64,000 nucleotides of DNA, from contig JAMWBK010000010.1 of assembly GCA_029953675.1 (NCBI GenBank), positions 1,531,001-1,595,000 of the forward strand, written 5' to 3'. Each line of letters starts with the position of its first letter. Position 1 is the first letter of the stretch. The position numbers and the translations under genes are program-made. The notes under the pieces were generated by a model, which ran no database searches, was not told the DNA's origin, and worked only from the letters and a program-made list of their open reading frames with translations. The DNA comes from Rhodosorus marinus. Taxonomy: Eukaryota; Rhodophyta; Stylonematophyceae; Stylonematales; Stylonemataceae. Positions 37,440 to 49,700 of the stretch are shown one piece after another.

Positions 37440-38128
37440 TTAGGCGGGAGAGAAAGTTAGAGCAGCTCCATTGACGCAGTAGCGTAAGCGTGTCGGCTTT
37501 GGTCCGTCTCTGAAGACGTGACCGATGTGACCTTTCCGTAAACAAAAGAACAATCGAAATTACGTTCACTCAGAACCAATCCGTGAAGGAGGAAATGAGA
37601 CTACTGCTTACCATCGCACACCCCACATCGCACTTCGGTACCACCCAAAATGAAGTCTTGGGCAGCTGGCTTGTGCACCACACTTCTATAAGCGTCATAG
37701 AAGGAGGGCCAGCCAGTACCAGAATCGAACTTTGTCTCAGAGCTAAAAAGTTTTGTCTGACATCCCCGACAGGAGTACAGTCCCTTTCGGTACTCCTTGT
37801 TCAGTGGTGATGTGTTCGATCTCTCTGTGCGGTGCTTTCGCAACACATAGAACGCGTCTGGCGGAAGTTCTTCCCACCACTCCTCATCCGTTTTCCGTAC
37901 ATACCTTCCCTCCGCGTGAGCACTTCCCACGGGGCTTGTCGCAATAAGAATAGCTGGAGCAGCGACCTTAACTATTCTAAGAAACTCACGCCTTGAGGTA
38001 GCCTTTTTGCCACCGCCTGCTCGAGAGCCACCACTCCCAGAAGCATAAACTGCAAACGCGCTCATCTCCGCAACCCTATAGCTACGCAGAGCCTTCAAAC
38101 AACCATCCAATACTTCTGCGGTCGCCAT
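37440..38128 (-). CDS. Methionine-R-sulfoxide reductase B with Tat-type lumen signal
   Basis: Two exons (38128-37612, 37531-37440) give 202 aa. The MsrB domain is complete: zinc CxxC pairs C120/C123 and C168/C171, [31 protein letters not shown] with the catalytic Cys191. The enzyme reduces methionine-R-sulfoxide in proteins using thioredoxin. The leader is notable: a basic, Ser/Gly/Ala-rich 40 residues, then SRREFL (45-50), a hydrophobic stretch (54-66) and AHA before E73. SRREFL is the textbook twin-arginine motif, so the protein is inferred to cross the plastid envelope and then the thylakoid membrane by the Tat route. Known plant plastid MsrBs are described as stromal. Reductant supply in the lumen would need explaining. 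Confidence 0.85.
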
Positions 38129-39017
38129 CCCGCCCCACGCACGATGAGCTCAAATTAAAGAATTCTTATTCTGTGCGTTCCCAAGTACAAAACCCACCTC
38201 GACATACCGCCTGCCGGAACACACTACTAGGAAACGCAACGTACCACCAATTCCGCGACTAGTGGTTTTTGGACACGCCCAATTCGATGTCACAAATCGT
38301 TTTCTAAAATAATTATGGGGATCTCAAGTTCAGGGGAAAATCGGCAAAGCGGGCGGAGCCCTGCGAGTGGGTGCGGGAGGCAGGGTTTAGAGAGCATGCC
38401 AGTCGAATGGGAATATAGTAGCGTACTGATGATAGTGACACGGTCTAAAAAATTCCCTTTGAGACACTTCTATGGGACCCTGTCGCAGCCCACTATGAGA
38501 AGGCTCTCGAATGCTCAGGCCCTAGCTCGTCGGGGATACCCACTGGTGCTTTGCCGGGGACGTGATTCAAGTACTCACGCGAGAACCATTCGCCCTAGCT
38601 ACAGTCGATCAGAAGCGGTGAACTATGTAGCAGTGACCGGTCACACCGGACCGTCTATACTAGCGCTACTCAGTTTGCGGGTTCACTCCAGAAGTGACCT
38701 ACCAACCCTTCCTGCAGAGCTACGGCAGATTAGCGGCTCAGCAATGGTTGCTGTAGCCTGCGAATTGCGAGTTGTAGAGCTTTCGAAAAGGCCATGTAGC
38801 TGTGTGCAGTCAAAATTGTGAAACACATCCGTGAGATGTCAACTTTATAGTACACGGTGTTAACAACTAGGGCCGCCTAATTTCGTGAGACCCAAACTAA
38901 CCTCTATGTCCTTAATAGACCTGGCTAGTGAAAAACTCCAGTTAAAAAGATTAAATTAATATAGGCCCAGCACGCTGGGGCTCATTTTGGCTCGCATAAC
39001 GGAGAGCATTGAGTACT
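38129..39017. other. Spacer with one unrecognised open frame
   Basis: About 890 bases. A plus-strand ATG frame (38315-38821, 168 codons) is open but shows no domain, no bias I can judge and no neighbours that support it. A 12-bp palindrome (GTGACCGGTCAC) lies at 38633-38644 inside it. Confidence 0.35.
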
Positions 39018-39646
39018 CTAAGTGGCAACTCCAGCAACGAGTTCATTATCGATCTTCCTTTCGTGTTTTCTCCTCATGTGGGTGAGAAGGTTTCCCCTTT
39101 CCCCATAGCATGATCCACAGAAACGGCACTTGTATGGTCGCTTCTTCTCATGCACTGTTTGAATATGTCGATGGAGATTGTTCTTCCTCCCAAACTTTGC
39201 ATGGCACACCTCGCATGTGAAGTTCTTCTTCTGCTCGTGTACAGTGTCCATGTGTGCCAGCAAGTTGTTCTTCTCGGCAAATAGAACGTCGCAACGCATG
39301 CACTGATAGGGTCGCCTCTTTTCATGCACTGCACGGCGATGCCTTTCGCAAATCGAGATAATTACAGTGCGAGCGTGAGTCATTGAACATCTTGCAACCT
39401 TCCAAATTAGCCAATTCTGACATACCTTCGCAATCGATTCCTCTGCTTGAACTGCAGCCCACAAATAGTACAGCAGGGAGCTTGAGAGCTGGATGCGTGC
39501 TCATTTACAACGTGCTCGCGCAACAGGTTCATGCTGTCGAACTTGAAGTCACAGACGAGGCAGGGCAACAAGCTTTCCGCTTCATCGTGCAGTATCGACG
39601 CAACGGAGAACGATTTCTCTGACAAGTCTGATGAGGTCTGAGACAT
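39018..39646 (-). CDS. Five-finger C2H2 zinc finger protein
   Basis: Two exons (39646-39426, 39342-39018) give 181 aa. Five C2H2 fingers are visible in order: CLVC...HVVNEH, CTIC...HRRAVH (split by the intron), CMRC...HMDTVH, CEVC...HIQTVH, CRFC...HMRRKH. The linkers are of the EKRRPY type seen in DNA-binding finger arrays. The N-terminal 35 residues are Ser-rich with no domain. The protein is probably a DNA-binding transcription regulator; fingers 2-5 are most alike and may form the contact array. The target is unknown. The intron (GT...AG) restores the second finger exactly, which supports the join. Confidence 0.85.
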
Positions 39647-40816
39647 AGCACCTGTTCGCTCTTGATTACCACACCGGACCACAGCACGCGACCACTCCCG
39701 CTACTCCGGTACCCGCCTCCACGTCATCCCCCTCACCATGAGGAGTTCGGAAATGGGCCGGCCATTTGTAGGTGTGCTCGTGCTCGTTGAATAATATATC
39801 ATTCCTCCATCCCTTTGCAGTCACAGTAGAATCCGCTTGAGAGGGTCCAGTTGATTTGGATCTGCGGCAGTGCTCGTTTTTTTGGTTGTTTTGGTCATCA
39901 CACTAAGCAAGGCGCTCTCCAGCACCATCACAGTGTTCAGAAAGCAGCAACAATAGAATAAGCTATTTTTAATGATATTTAAAGGGAGGCAACTATTTTT
40001 TTTTTTCAGACCTTGTGAGGAAATTGTGAACAGTCCTAATTTACTCGAGGACGCGGAATTTGCACCCCCCCCCTTTTTCTAAACGTCATTCCCCAGCGCA
40101 GTGCTAGCACTCACCTTCGTTCTGTCCGAAAGTAATCGCAAAACAGGATGACCGGTGGGTGACATAAACCTTGGCTTTAACCGGTTGATAGCGTTAGTGG
40201 CAGTCTATTCCTCAGCAATTATTATTTGGTTGTTTTTTAAGGTTCGGTTGTGACTACATGACTAGAAAGCACTTAGTACTTTACCACTAGCCATGGATTT
40301 TTGTTGGGCCTTATCCTGCGGTCAATGCAGACATGGCTGTGGCAGTGTACAAATAAAAGAAAGTTCTATGTTTTGGGGCCAGTCCACTTTCGTGTACCCA
40401 TTTTTATTCTCCATTGACATACTTCGGTTTTTGCACGAAGGCAAACCCCCAGCAAAAAACTCTGGTTGATTTCGGCTATGGTCTTGTTTTCAATAGCTTG
40501 GATGCTGCTGGAAACTAGAGCCTTCTCCTTTTAACCGAAAACTGACGACAGGATCAGGGCACGGCTTGCGCTCCCCCGACTACATTGTGTATTCTGGTCG
40601 GTACCTGTTCTAAAAGTTTGCATTTTTCACTTTTCGCACAAAGCAAGCTCTTGTGTGTGTTTGGGCCGGGGACAAACTGCCACTCAAATGTTAGTGTTGA
40701 GCGACGCTATTTGACGTCTCTCACTTCGTGCCGACTTGCTCGCTCTTTCGCTCGCCACGTGTTCAGTGCATTTTTTGGAACCCGTAAAAAGTTGACAAGA
40801 AAATTACAACATTCTT

Positions 40817-40856
40817 GAAGGCAAAACAAATATTTCGAAAATATTTGTTGGCCTTC
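40817..40856. repeat. AT-rich hairpin, 6 + 11 bp stem
   Basis: GAAGGC (40817-40822) pairs with GCCTTC (40851-40856). After a small internal loop, AACAAATATTT (40825-40835) pairs with AAATATTTGTT (40839-40849) around a CGA loop. Confidence 0.85.
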
Positions 40857-43486
40857 GCGTATGAATGTACACGTTCTCAAAGGACCCCACAAGATAGCCT
40901 GGTTCTGATTGGAAACAGCGGAAATCATTCAATCGGCTGGATTGTGAGGTGGAGTCATCTTCTGTCACCCATACAAGAGTTCAAGCGTTGAGGAAGTTCC
41001 AACGGCACGACCTTCACCGCCCCCCCCCAAAAAACCGTTAATTATCCACTTCGTGCCTGAGCAAGAAGCCGGGAACAGCAGACGCTTTCTCACCCCCCCA
41101 ACTCTTGGCAGAACCCGGTGAGCGGTTCTTCCACGCTCTCCTAGCCCATACCTCCTAATACTTGCGTAGGGAAGTTTTCTGGAGCTGCGGGTTGGCCGCA
41201 TTGAATTGAGCAAGGGACTGGTGCTGGTCAGCGCTGAAAACCTATTCGCTTGTCATCAACAAAGGAACGCAAACCGATAGGATTACTGGATTGGGCTTGT
41301 CTCCCCTTTGCCGGAGCTTGAAGGAGGTGCACAACGTGATGACAAGTATTTACATAGCTCGATTTCCAGTAGTCATATTTGAGTAGCCAGAGAACTGCTG
41401 GTTCAAGAGCTGGAGTCACAATCTAAGACTCACCACATTTTGAAAAAAGTTGTTTACAGGAAGGAGCGGAATACACTCGACGCCTATATTGACTACTTGT
41501 TCGTTAGTCTGTGCTGAGGAGCACGACTTTGAACCACGTCCAATAGAAGCCTTGGGCAAAATCTTAGTTGTCTGAACTTTTCCACATCGACACCGCGCGG
41601 GAAAGCCATCTCTCCAGAGTGTGATCAGAGGCTGGCGATGTGACTCACAATGAAGGATCCACTGTGCTTCGTTGAAGCGATTGATGCAGGAGTGATGAAA
41701 TTTGAAAACAAACCGTTCAAGCTCTGTTTGGGATTCTAGAAATACTCTCTTGGCTGGGATCAATCTGAACGACCCACCGGGAACGCGTTGATCTCTTCCG
41801 TTTCCTAAGAACGCACGACCTGCGTTTTGAATTGTAAAAAACTGGAGTTCGAGGAAGTTCACTACTTTTTCAAGGGGGCGAATATTTTATTTTCAATTGC
41901 GGGATGATTTTGTACTCCCCCTCCCAAGCCGGCGAGTGGATGACGGTGAACGAGCACTTTCGTTTTGATATAAACAATGAAATATTATCAAAGAAATTTA
42001 TAACCCGAAAAATCGCCGGCGTTTTTGATCGCCACTTGTATGCTTCCGATGAGTTTGTCACAGCCTCCTCTAGACTTTAGCCCAATAGTAAATGCTATTG
42101 CAACAACTGAACCGGCGCGACTGTAGTATTTTCCATGAAATTATACTCGAAGTTGCTTTCTTGAAGGACGTCTCCCCCCCGGGGGTTGAAATGCGACTCA
42201 TGCGGAGCAAAATAAGTTGTGACGACTTGCCTTTCCAATACGCAGATTTTTTTAGAACGTTTTCTATGCCCCTTGGATACAGTCTTGTTCGAGGGTAGGC
42301 TCGATTTTTTGAGAAATTGGAAGCGTAGTAGCGGGGAGCGTGGCTAAAATGACCGTGGCTGAGCTGGCAGCTCGCGCAGCTACCGTCGACGTCTTTCTGC
42401 TGGTTCTTTGTGTGACGCCCACCTTCATTGCTAAGAAACAATAAATTCCAAGCCTTATCTAGTCTTCCCTTGTGCTGGTAAATGTACTGCAGAAATTTTT
42501 TTCTTACGGCGAGTAAAGTTTCAAGTAAATTTTCTGTTTCCACACTCTTCATTTTAGCACGGTGATTCTTACGCCGTAGTTTGTCCAGAAACAAGATTCA
42601 TCTTTTATTTAGAGACAGGAATGTGGAGAACAGTGCCATTTACGAGTGTCTTCACTGTTTACTCGATCCCATGCGTCGGGCGATGCGTGACAACCCGGAA
42701 AAGCGAGGAACCATCCGCATACGTTGATTGGACTGAACCATCTCTCCTCCTCCTCCTAGGAAAATCCGGGGTGTGGGTACCCATTCCTGCTCGTCAAAAA
42801 CCCAGAACGCCTTCGAAGGGCCATGAATTAGGTTAACGCAGCTTTCAAGACTCAGCGGTGAGCGAACATTTTAAATTTTTTCGAATAGCGTACAAACCGC
42901 CAAAGATTTGCCAAGAAGCTTGGTCCTGGAAAAGAAATGCTGAGTAGTGTCCATCTCGGACGGTCTTCCGCGCATCATTCCGTACCCAAAAGTGGGGTGA
43001 TGTTCGCATGTTTCGCCTCCAGCAGCTTTTGGCGCAACACTTGGTGGCTGGGTGATCCTGGGTGGCAATCTACAGCGCACGTCAATCGACGCTTACGCAT
43101 CTATATTGGTAGTCCCGAGAATTGTTAAACAAACCTTTCAACTGTCGGGGGTGGAGCGATGCTCGTTGCATAGATTCGCAACACCGTCATCTCTGTGGCT
43201 CCTCCGGTTAGTAGTCTACCTTAGCCTCCGATTAATACGACTGAATGATTATCCTGTCACTACAGTCTCCCCAATTCTAGTTTTGTCGTGCTCCGTTTAT
43301 GCGCCAACCATCAAGATCCAACCTTTTGCGCTCGGCTCTCGAGAAAAGCGGCAGGACGACAATAGAGACGCCCTCCACTTGCTATCCTCCTTCGGGTAGA
43401 GTCTATCTCATCATCATGCATATAAAACTACTGATACCTATCCATCCTAACTTTGTTGTGTGTTTCCGTTAATCCGCTTAATCCAC

Positions 43487-43533
43487 GGAAGTGCGTGAGC
43501 TGTGCCTCGGCCGGGCACAGCTCACGCACTTCC
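43487..43533. repeat. Perfect hairpin, 20-bp stem and 7-base loop
   Basis: Arms 43487-43506 and 43514-43533 are exact 20-bp reverse complements starting GGAAGTGCGTGAGC; the loop is TCGGCCG. The longest uninterrupted stem found in the window, in gene-poor DNA. Confidence 0.92.
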
Positions 43534-45559
43534 CCTGGAGTGGCGCGATCACTCTCAGAAAGCACATATCTTTGGACTGTCTTCGGATGAGTAGCAATAA
43601 TATGCGGTCGCGGGAGGTAGTTCTGGGAGTAGCTTTCTAGTTCTTGTTTAATGTCGATAAGGCTCCATCGGTTCAGTCATCGCGCCAGTTCCGTGCAGAT
43701 TTCGTAGTCCAGTCGGACACAAAAAACAAGTGATATACACCATTAGCACCTTGTGTAATACGACAACTCGTACACTTCTCAGTCGTACCGAATCGGCAAT
43801 CCCAACAGCTGTGGTATGTTGACCCGCATTTGAGTGGTGTTTAATTCTCTCAGCCCGAGCGTCGGCAAATCCTGGTGCCAGACTCCCCATCCGCGGCCCC
43901 CACCGAAACGAGTTCGGGCCCGATCATCCGGAGAAACCCTCGTGTGCACACATTCGAGGGTCACAACCAAGCGTTGGAAAGCCAAAACCGAGAAAGGGGG
44001 AAGCAAATCGGCTCGGGGGCAACAGAGGAAACCCACCAAAGTACAAGCAGGTATTGCAGATGTCCTATTTTTCTTTTTGTGGCTCCCTTAATCCAGTATA
44101 CATCCTATTCAGTCTTAATGACGTTAGATAGTCCGTTAGTGCAAAAGTTAAAAGGCAGCAAGGGAGGGGCCGAGGCCCAGGATTATCAACTACTTGCTCC
44201 TCGACTCGAATGCCAAGTCACCAAAGCTTGCGCAACTTTTTCCCGCACCGCAAGCGTTTTGAATGCGAGACATCTTAAGAGATCCGCGGGTTAATGAACG
44301 AGCCATGCGGTTAACGTAGCAGCAACACTTTTCCGTTTTAGTTCTTAGCTACCGGTTTTTATCAGAGGCTAACTACCCAGAGAGCACTAAACTAGCGAAG
44401 ATGCATGTTAAGCGCTTCAAAAATAATGCGGCTTTTTATTCGCCGCAACTTTGTCTGCGTGCATAAGCTTTGAACTTTGAAACTGCTCACTGGCCTTATG
44501 AAAGCCAGTAGCTAGGTAGAGCAAGCTGGAGGATAGCTTTTGTTTGCCTTCTTCAGATGTAACGTTCACCAATCCTTCTTCTTGCTTTTCATGCAACCTA
44601 CGTTGCTGGACTCCGTTTGAGAGCCGAGGGCAAGAAGCCGGACTGACGGAGACGAAGAGAGACTGCTATACAGGAGAGTTCATTTGACCAACGGTTGCTC
44701 CACCGCAAGTTCAATTCGAGCAGCTCGTATTTCATATTTATAAGTTGATGGTGTTTATCAATTCGACTAAATCTGAGCAGGTTCCATGCAATCTTCATGA
44801 ATACATTGAGTCGGGCCCTCCCGTTTCTTGAAGAGGATAGTTTTTATGAGGGATCGCCAACTGCCCGAGCATCTGGGGCTTTCGATTGCCCAGTTGACCT
44901 TCTGGACGCCTTGTCTACCTCATGACAAGCTTTCGATCCAGGCTGAGCATCAATGATTAAAATTGTGCGTCCTGCAACCGCTTCCTCAGGATATCTCTCT
45001 TCTGGCTTTCAAACCACTTGTTCATCCCACCACGCCTATTCTAGTTTCTAAGCTTTGCACCTTTGCGAGGAGTGAGAAACGGGGCCGGGTTCAAGGTGGG
45101 CACGCAAGCAACAGTATTCCGAAGCTGCGCCCTACAGCGTAAAGTTCGCCCGCTCATGTTCTCAGCAACTAAGCGCCTTAAACGCTAGTGATGAACCGCT
45201 TCGTTGTTTTCCTTCTATCCTGTGCTTACATGCTGCACCCAGGTAGCAAAGCATGACTCCATCTCCCACTTTTCGCGGAAACGCGGAGTGGGGCATCAGG
45301 GTTCTTCCTCTGAAAGGCAAACTCATCAAAAGCCCGATTGTCTCGCACTAGGGGTGGCAAGAGATCGGTTGATTCAAAGTGGGTGATTTCCGAATGCTTA
45401 GCAAAGGCGGTCTCAAGCGTTTACGTCGTTGAGGCCCTCCAGATAGCCAACTCACGAGGACACCTCACCAGTGACAGACAAGTTCAGCCTTCTGCAGCTC
45501 TTTTCTAGAAAATTTCCGGAGCTCGAGAGCTTCAAGCTCTATTCCTGCTCCTCCGAATG

Positions 45560-46042
45560 CTATCTGATCTTTACTGGTTTGAATTCAATAGTACCCCCAC
45601 TACTCGAACGTTTCGGAGATCCGCGAGTGATGTATTCCCCATCTTTCATCATACGATGTAGAGTTGAGCGTGGCACGGAAATCGCTTTGCTGAGGTTACG
45701 GAGTGAATCTCTCTGGCCTTGAGGCACATCCTTGACCTTTTCCATCGTCTCTGACCAGTCCTTCTTCTTTCTTCCGCTACGACCTGGCTTCCTCGATGAG
45801 ACGTCTACTTCATAGTTCCCTTGTTCCAAAGACTCTCGTGCTCGCTTCCATAAACGCGAAATTGTCTGTCTGCTTACACCAAAGCGGGCTGCTGCGTCGT
45901 TTACTGCGTTCTTCTTTAACTTACCTCCCTCTCGACGACAGAGGAGGAAATAAATAATGCCCTGACGCTCTGTAGTAGTTAATTCCTTGTATTTTTCTTT
46001 CCCAATTCGCACTTCACCAGCCAAACATAATTCCGAAGACAT
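45560..46042 (-). mobile_element. Mariner-type transposase N-terminal (HTH) remnant
   Basis: Frame of 160 aa from the ATG at 46042. The region ELTTTERQGIIYFLLCRREGGKLKKNAVNDAAARFGVSRQTISRLWKRA is the helix-turn-helix typical of mariner-like transposases in algae and oomycetes. A second putative HTH (SLRNLSKAISVPRSTLHRMMKDG) follows. A mariner protein would go on to a DDE catalytic domain, but the frame stops after FKPVKIR and I find no DDE homology in the 900 bases after it in any frame. So this is either a decayed element or an HTH-only leftover. No clear terminal inverted repeats were found by eye. Confidence 0.6.
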
Positions 46043-46708
46043 TTGACTAAACTTTTCTTTTTGGATCACCGATCAAACGGTCAGGTCATCAGTAATCCTC
46101 TACATCAACGTCTAGGACAGCTCATTTTAGATGGAGCCCGAAGCGCGTACCCCATTTTTTTGTGTTGCCCCCTCACGTCGGTAACAGCTATTCCTCACCA
46201 GAACTGATTTCTTCCAAAGGCAGAATAGAAAGCTCATCAACCGAAGAATCATTCCTGTCTCTTCATACAAGAATGGTCAGAAGCCCTGAACTATTCCGTG
46301 AAGAATGCTCTGCATACATTGCTTCACTCGGACGAAATTGATGCCACAATTTCTGCCCAACTGCGCCAGAATGATATCTCTCAATCCGACTGATAAAGAA
46401 AGACTTGGCATTGAACTGACCACATTGCTCCGGGGGGGAGGGAAGGAATTGAATAAATAAACCACTCAGTCGATGCAAGAAATCCATCCATTCGGGTTCA
46501 TTTTCTGAGAAACGCGCGATGAAAGTGTATGTCGATGATGATTATTTTCGCACGTACATTGTATAAGTGGTTGAGGACCAACCATGCCTAGAAAAGGTGT
46601 TTGAAAGAAATCAGGTCACAAGGAGCTTGGTTGTTGCTGTAGGCATCGAGATTTAATGGGTGATCTTCAAGATTTTGCGTGTCAGCTAGAGAACCCCTAA
46701 TTTCTCAA
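46043..46708. other. FANCI upstream region
   Basis: About 670 bases, AT-leaning, between the transposase remnant and FANCI. No gene recognised; probable FANCI promoter. Confidence 0.5.
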
Positions 46709-49700
46709 ATGTCGTGCGCCGATCGTTTAGTACAAATCTATGAAAACGGTGGTAATGGCCATGCCATCGAAGATTTCGTGAATGGGTTGAAGGAGAAGGA
46801 GCGGAAGACGCTGCTGACGGAACTTAAGATTCGGGTCGGCGCAAGCCACGCGTCAGTTATTTCTCTCTTCCGCGCCGAGGTGAGCAAACGCTTTTGAAGA
46901 TCTAACTGAGCAGCCTGAGATACGGGGGCGCAGGGATTGAGTGTTTGTGGGTATTCTGATTTTATGATGTAGGTAGCCTGCTCGTTTTTGAGGCCTTTTG
47001 CGATCGTGACGGTTGCTGTTTCTACTGCCAATTCAACTTTTTCAACGGCTTCCGTCGAGAGCTATATAAGGGAAGCGCAGATTGGACTACTGGAGATCCC
47101 CTATGATACGTCTCTGAGCAGACAAGAAAAAGTTGACGAGCTCAATTTAATCGCAAATGTACGCATAGAATCCACGACGGGAGTGTCCTCCCTGGGTGCT
47201 CTCGGCGTAAAAGCACCCAGGGAGGACACCCAACTAGTCAGCCCGTGAGTGCTGTCACACGGGTATTCATAATAGTATATTGCTCACAAATCTAAGCAGG
47301 ATATCCTCGATCAAATCGAGCGGGAACGTATTTCAAGGTGGCACTTTGGAGCTATAGACATCGCCCTGGCTGCAGTCCGCTGCGCGACAGATCAGGGTCT
47401 CCAGCCTGGTGAGCGAAAACACGTTTCACCTTCACGATCTCGTGACAGCTGGTGACCAGGTTTTCAACCAACTGACACTAGCTCGGATCTCACGAGTCTG
47501 CAGATGGACAAATATCCAGCGATGCGATAGTCTCGAGAGTATTGGACTGGCCGTGGACCACAGCGACGTCAGCGGGACTGTTGGATGCTCTTGGCACAGT
47601 TAGCTTGGCCGAAACAAGTCAGAGCAAGCTGTTTAAAAAGCTGAGGGCTATTCTCAACCAGACAACATCGGCCGAGGAAGAGTTCTTCATTCTTGGGAAG
47701 CAGATCATTGGTATGCCCTCGTTCGCTCAAAAGAAACCGGACATTACCGGCAACGGCTATGCAACTGAACGGAGAAAACTCTTTTACGCTTCGACAAGGC
47801 ATGTGGGTGAACTTCAAGGGGCTCAGAATCAAAGAATGGGCGGATCTTGTTCGATATGCGATTCACGCTCCGCCCGACTCCGTTTGCGGTGACCTCCTAT
47901 GTGTGGTTGAGATCGAGGTCAGTGGAGCAGCGTCTGCCGGGACAAGCATTCTGGAGAACTACGAGTGTCTCCCCCACCGATTCGACGGGGGTTTGAGTGG
48001 AAGGGACTTGGCTTTAATCCTCACAGTTTCGCGAGCGGACGATTTGTTTTTAGATGATGCCATGAAAATTGCAACAAACATGTTTCTCGTTCCGGACGAT
48101 CTAATCCTGCATCCAACTGGAGAAGGATCTTCGTCCCCCTCTAATCCAAGCATCACCAGTCGACGGCGGCTTTTGAATGACGCCCTTAAACTTCCGGGTA
48201 TGGAGCGCAGTGCTCGCACTGTGCTAGAACTTGCAGAATCTTGGATTGCAAACAGACGAGCGCTCTTGCCGGAGCTTGGTGTCGAAGCGTTTGTTACGGT
48301 GTTCGCCTTACAGCCCCATGCCAGGGATGAGGTGTTATCTGAAGTCCTCGCAACGTTGTCGGAGAGCTCTACCTCAAGGAAGGTTGCCATGTCGATGATT
48401 AACATCTTGGAGCAACTGTCGTCCACGCTTCGCGGGACCATGAGGGATCATTTGAGCCGAGTCCAAGGTTGGATTGACTATGTTGCAGACCTGCCCCTGG
48501 ACTACGCAAGGAGGGTACTGGCAGCTCTCGCTCCGTTCGCCTCTCTCTCCCCTGCATTTGGGGACAAGCTGCTAACCAAGCTACAGAAGTTGGCTGCTTC
48601 ACGAGATCATTCGAAGAAGTCTGTCGCTGTTTATGGCCTCGCAGAATTAGTACCGCATCTCTCACAAGGAAGCGAAGGCCTAGTTGAAAGTGCAATAGAT
48701 GCTCTTCGTGTGGCGTTGCGGCGTGGGACAGTAGATGTCCGTGCGCACGTGTATTTGGGCACTTTAGGAGTGGCGGACAGCATCGTCTTGGGACCAGAAT
48801 CGAATGCTCTAAGGGAACTTCGACAAGAGCTTATGAGGAGGCTTGCTACCGTTACGGATTCCTCAGGACGGCTAGTTGTGGATAAGATTCTGGTCAATAT
48901 ATGCGGCCGTCCCTCCGTTCGTGAACCCATTCCAGAGCTCCTGGTATGCATCTCGCGGATTTGCGGGGCTGGTACTGTGCAACCAATGGTTGAACAATGG
49001 TTGCGCCCGACGGAAGAAACGTTCGCAGAGTTTCCTGAGAACGAACCGTACTGCTCCTTGTGGTCGAACGTGGTACTCGGTGCTTGCGCAGCTCTTATCG
49101 AAAGCGGGGTACTCACCAGCGATTCTCAGGCCTTGGAAATGCTGGATGCTATGATCCGAGTGAAAACCAGACCGCGAAGGCACAAGAAGAGGAAGAAGAG
49201 CCTCAATGCGTCCATCGATCCCATAGCGGATTCAGCAGAGAATTCCGGGATATCTCATTCGGAGTCCAACACTGCGGCTTCCAGCGGCAACGCACCAGAA
49301 CATGTGGGAGATCTTCTGGAAGTGGAAGAGAGAGCGTCGCCCTTGTCCCTGAAAACTGCACTCGGCTTGGCTGAAAGGATCGACGATGGAACCAGAGTCG
49401 ATTCAGTTTTTCCTCTAATGGAGATCATCCTCGAGCATCTCAATACTAACGGAAACAAGATTGGATGGGGAACTACCAAGAGGCTGCTGAAAGCTTCCGT
49501 GAAGTGGCTCGTGATCACCAAGTCAGAGCTCGGGATTGTAGATCCCATTCCGATCCACGAGAGCATCGTGACTACACCCGTTTCAATGTTTAAGAAGCTG
49601 TTCTTCGGAGAAGTGAACAGCGCAGTCACGAAGCGTGAGAAATTACAAGTTCCTCCGTCCAGCGTCGGGTCCAGCGCGACGGAAGAGCGCAACGACGCGA

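Larger units (their letters stand above)
39647..45559. other. Long gene-poor region upstream of a transposase remnant
   Basis: About 5.9 kb with no supported gene. Two minus-strand frames (42070-42552, 160 codons from an ATG; 41416-41862, no ATG) are long for chance but unrecognised and may be repeat-derived or cryptic exons. Two hairpins here are listed separately. Homopolymer runs occur near 40070 and 41021. Confidence 0.4.

Noticed and set aside
38315-38821. 168-codon plus-strand ATG frame as a gene
   Set aside because: No recognisable domain, no introns, and composition like the surrounding spacer; kept only as a note in the gap entry.
45000-45560. DDE catalytic domain downstream of the transposase HTH
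   Set aside because: No D, D, E/D pattern or PAYSPDLNPIE-like motif found in any minus-strand frame.
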